A DNA stretch of 13,575 bases from an uncultured Actinomycetes bacterium (lineage in GTDB: Bacteria > Actinomycetota > Actinomycetes > Nanopelagicales > Nanopelagicaceae): assembly GCA_903897475.1 (NCBI GenBank), contig CAIUBS010000014.1, positions 1-13,575 on the forward strand, in the 5' to 3' direction. The notes under the pieces are model-generated. The model did not search any database, was not told the origin of the DNA, and saw nothing but the letters and a program-made list of their open reading frames with translations. Positions 13,531 to 13,575 of this stretch are shown here, one piece after another. Both the position numbers and the translations under genes were made by a program. Positions within the stretch are counted from its first letter, which is position 1. Each line of letters opens with the position of its first letter.

Positions 13531-13575
13531 AATTACTGCAACTCCCATAATTGCAAAAATTATCCCAATATATTG
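13519..13575 (-). CDS. C-terminal end of a membrane protein (possibly EamA/DMT-type transporter), cut by the window
   Basis: The minus strand is open from the right edge for 18 codons, QYIGIIFAIMGVAVISIG, and ends with TAG at 13519-13521. The residues form a Gly-rich hydrophobic segment typical of the last transmembrane helix of transporters such as EamA/DMT family members. With so little sequence the family is a guess. It fits as the convergent neighbour of the RibD-C gene, overlapping its 3' end by 12 bases. Confidence 0.5.
   Translation of the reverse strand, partial: QYIGIIFAIMGVAVISIG

Noticed and set aside
1..13575. tRNA, rRNA, CRISPR array, insertion sequence, prophage or riboswitch
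   Set aside because: No cloverleaf ending, direct-repeat series, transposase motif, phage gene or recognisable aptamer core was seen in the short intergenic stretches.

Overview
The window looks like a piece of the chromosome of a streamlined, AT-rich actinobacterium, most like the freshwater acI / Nanopelagicales type (inference from gene content and compactness; not tested by search). The actinobacterial assignment rests on one block, about 4220-12953. It holds a PlsC acyltransferase, an alpha/beta hydrolase, a ROK glucokinase, an SRPBCC protein, a FadD15-like acyl-CoA synthetase, a PimB'-like mannosyltransferase, an NlpC/P60 hydrolase and a small CxxC protein. It resembles the Mycobacterium tuberculosis Rv2182c-Rv2190c neighbourhood (PlsC, SRPBCC, FadD15, PimB', NlpC/P60). 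Nearly every base is coding; the longest gap between genes is about 120 bp.

Layout. (1) 2-721 (+) is the end of an ECF/cobalt-type transporter ATPase cut by the left edge. (2) 718-2297 (-) is a two-gene lipid operon, an ECI2-like enoyl-CoA isomerase followed by an HSDL2-like SDR, facing a small stand-alone LuxR-HTH protein (2389-2703, +) across a 91-bp divergent region with a palindrome. (3) A LysE/RhtB exporter (2748-3404) and an orphan PD-(D/E)XK nuclease with paired CxxC motifs (3526-4218) follow on the + strand. (4) PlsC (-) and a membrane-anchored alpha/beta hydrolase (+) diverge at about 4950. (5) SRPBCC and ROK glucokinase (-) diverge from a + strand operon of FadD, a histidine kinase without a sensor domain, and a NarL-type response regulator. 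(6) On the - strand the small Cys protein, NlpC/P60 hydrolase and PimB'-like glycosyltransferase run in series. (7) A RibD-C reductase (+) and the last codons of a membrane protein (-) close the window.

The strongest signals beyond the genes themselves are four. First, nearly every gene that heads a transcription unit has a TAnnnT hexamer exactly 6 (once 7) bases before its start codon and no Shine-Dalgarno sequence, the signature of leaderless mRNAs; TAGCCT recurs three times. Second, all five convergent gene pairs overlap or are 1 base apart, leaving no room for terminators. Third, the PimB'-like glycosyltransferase has no ATG/GTG/TTG that could start its conserved N-terminus. Fourth, a minimal sensorless two-component system is translationally coupled to an acyl-CoA synthetase. 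No tRNA, rRNA, CRISPR array, insertion sequence or riboswitch was recognised.
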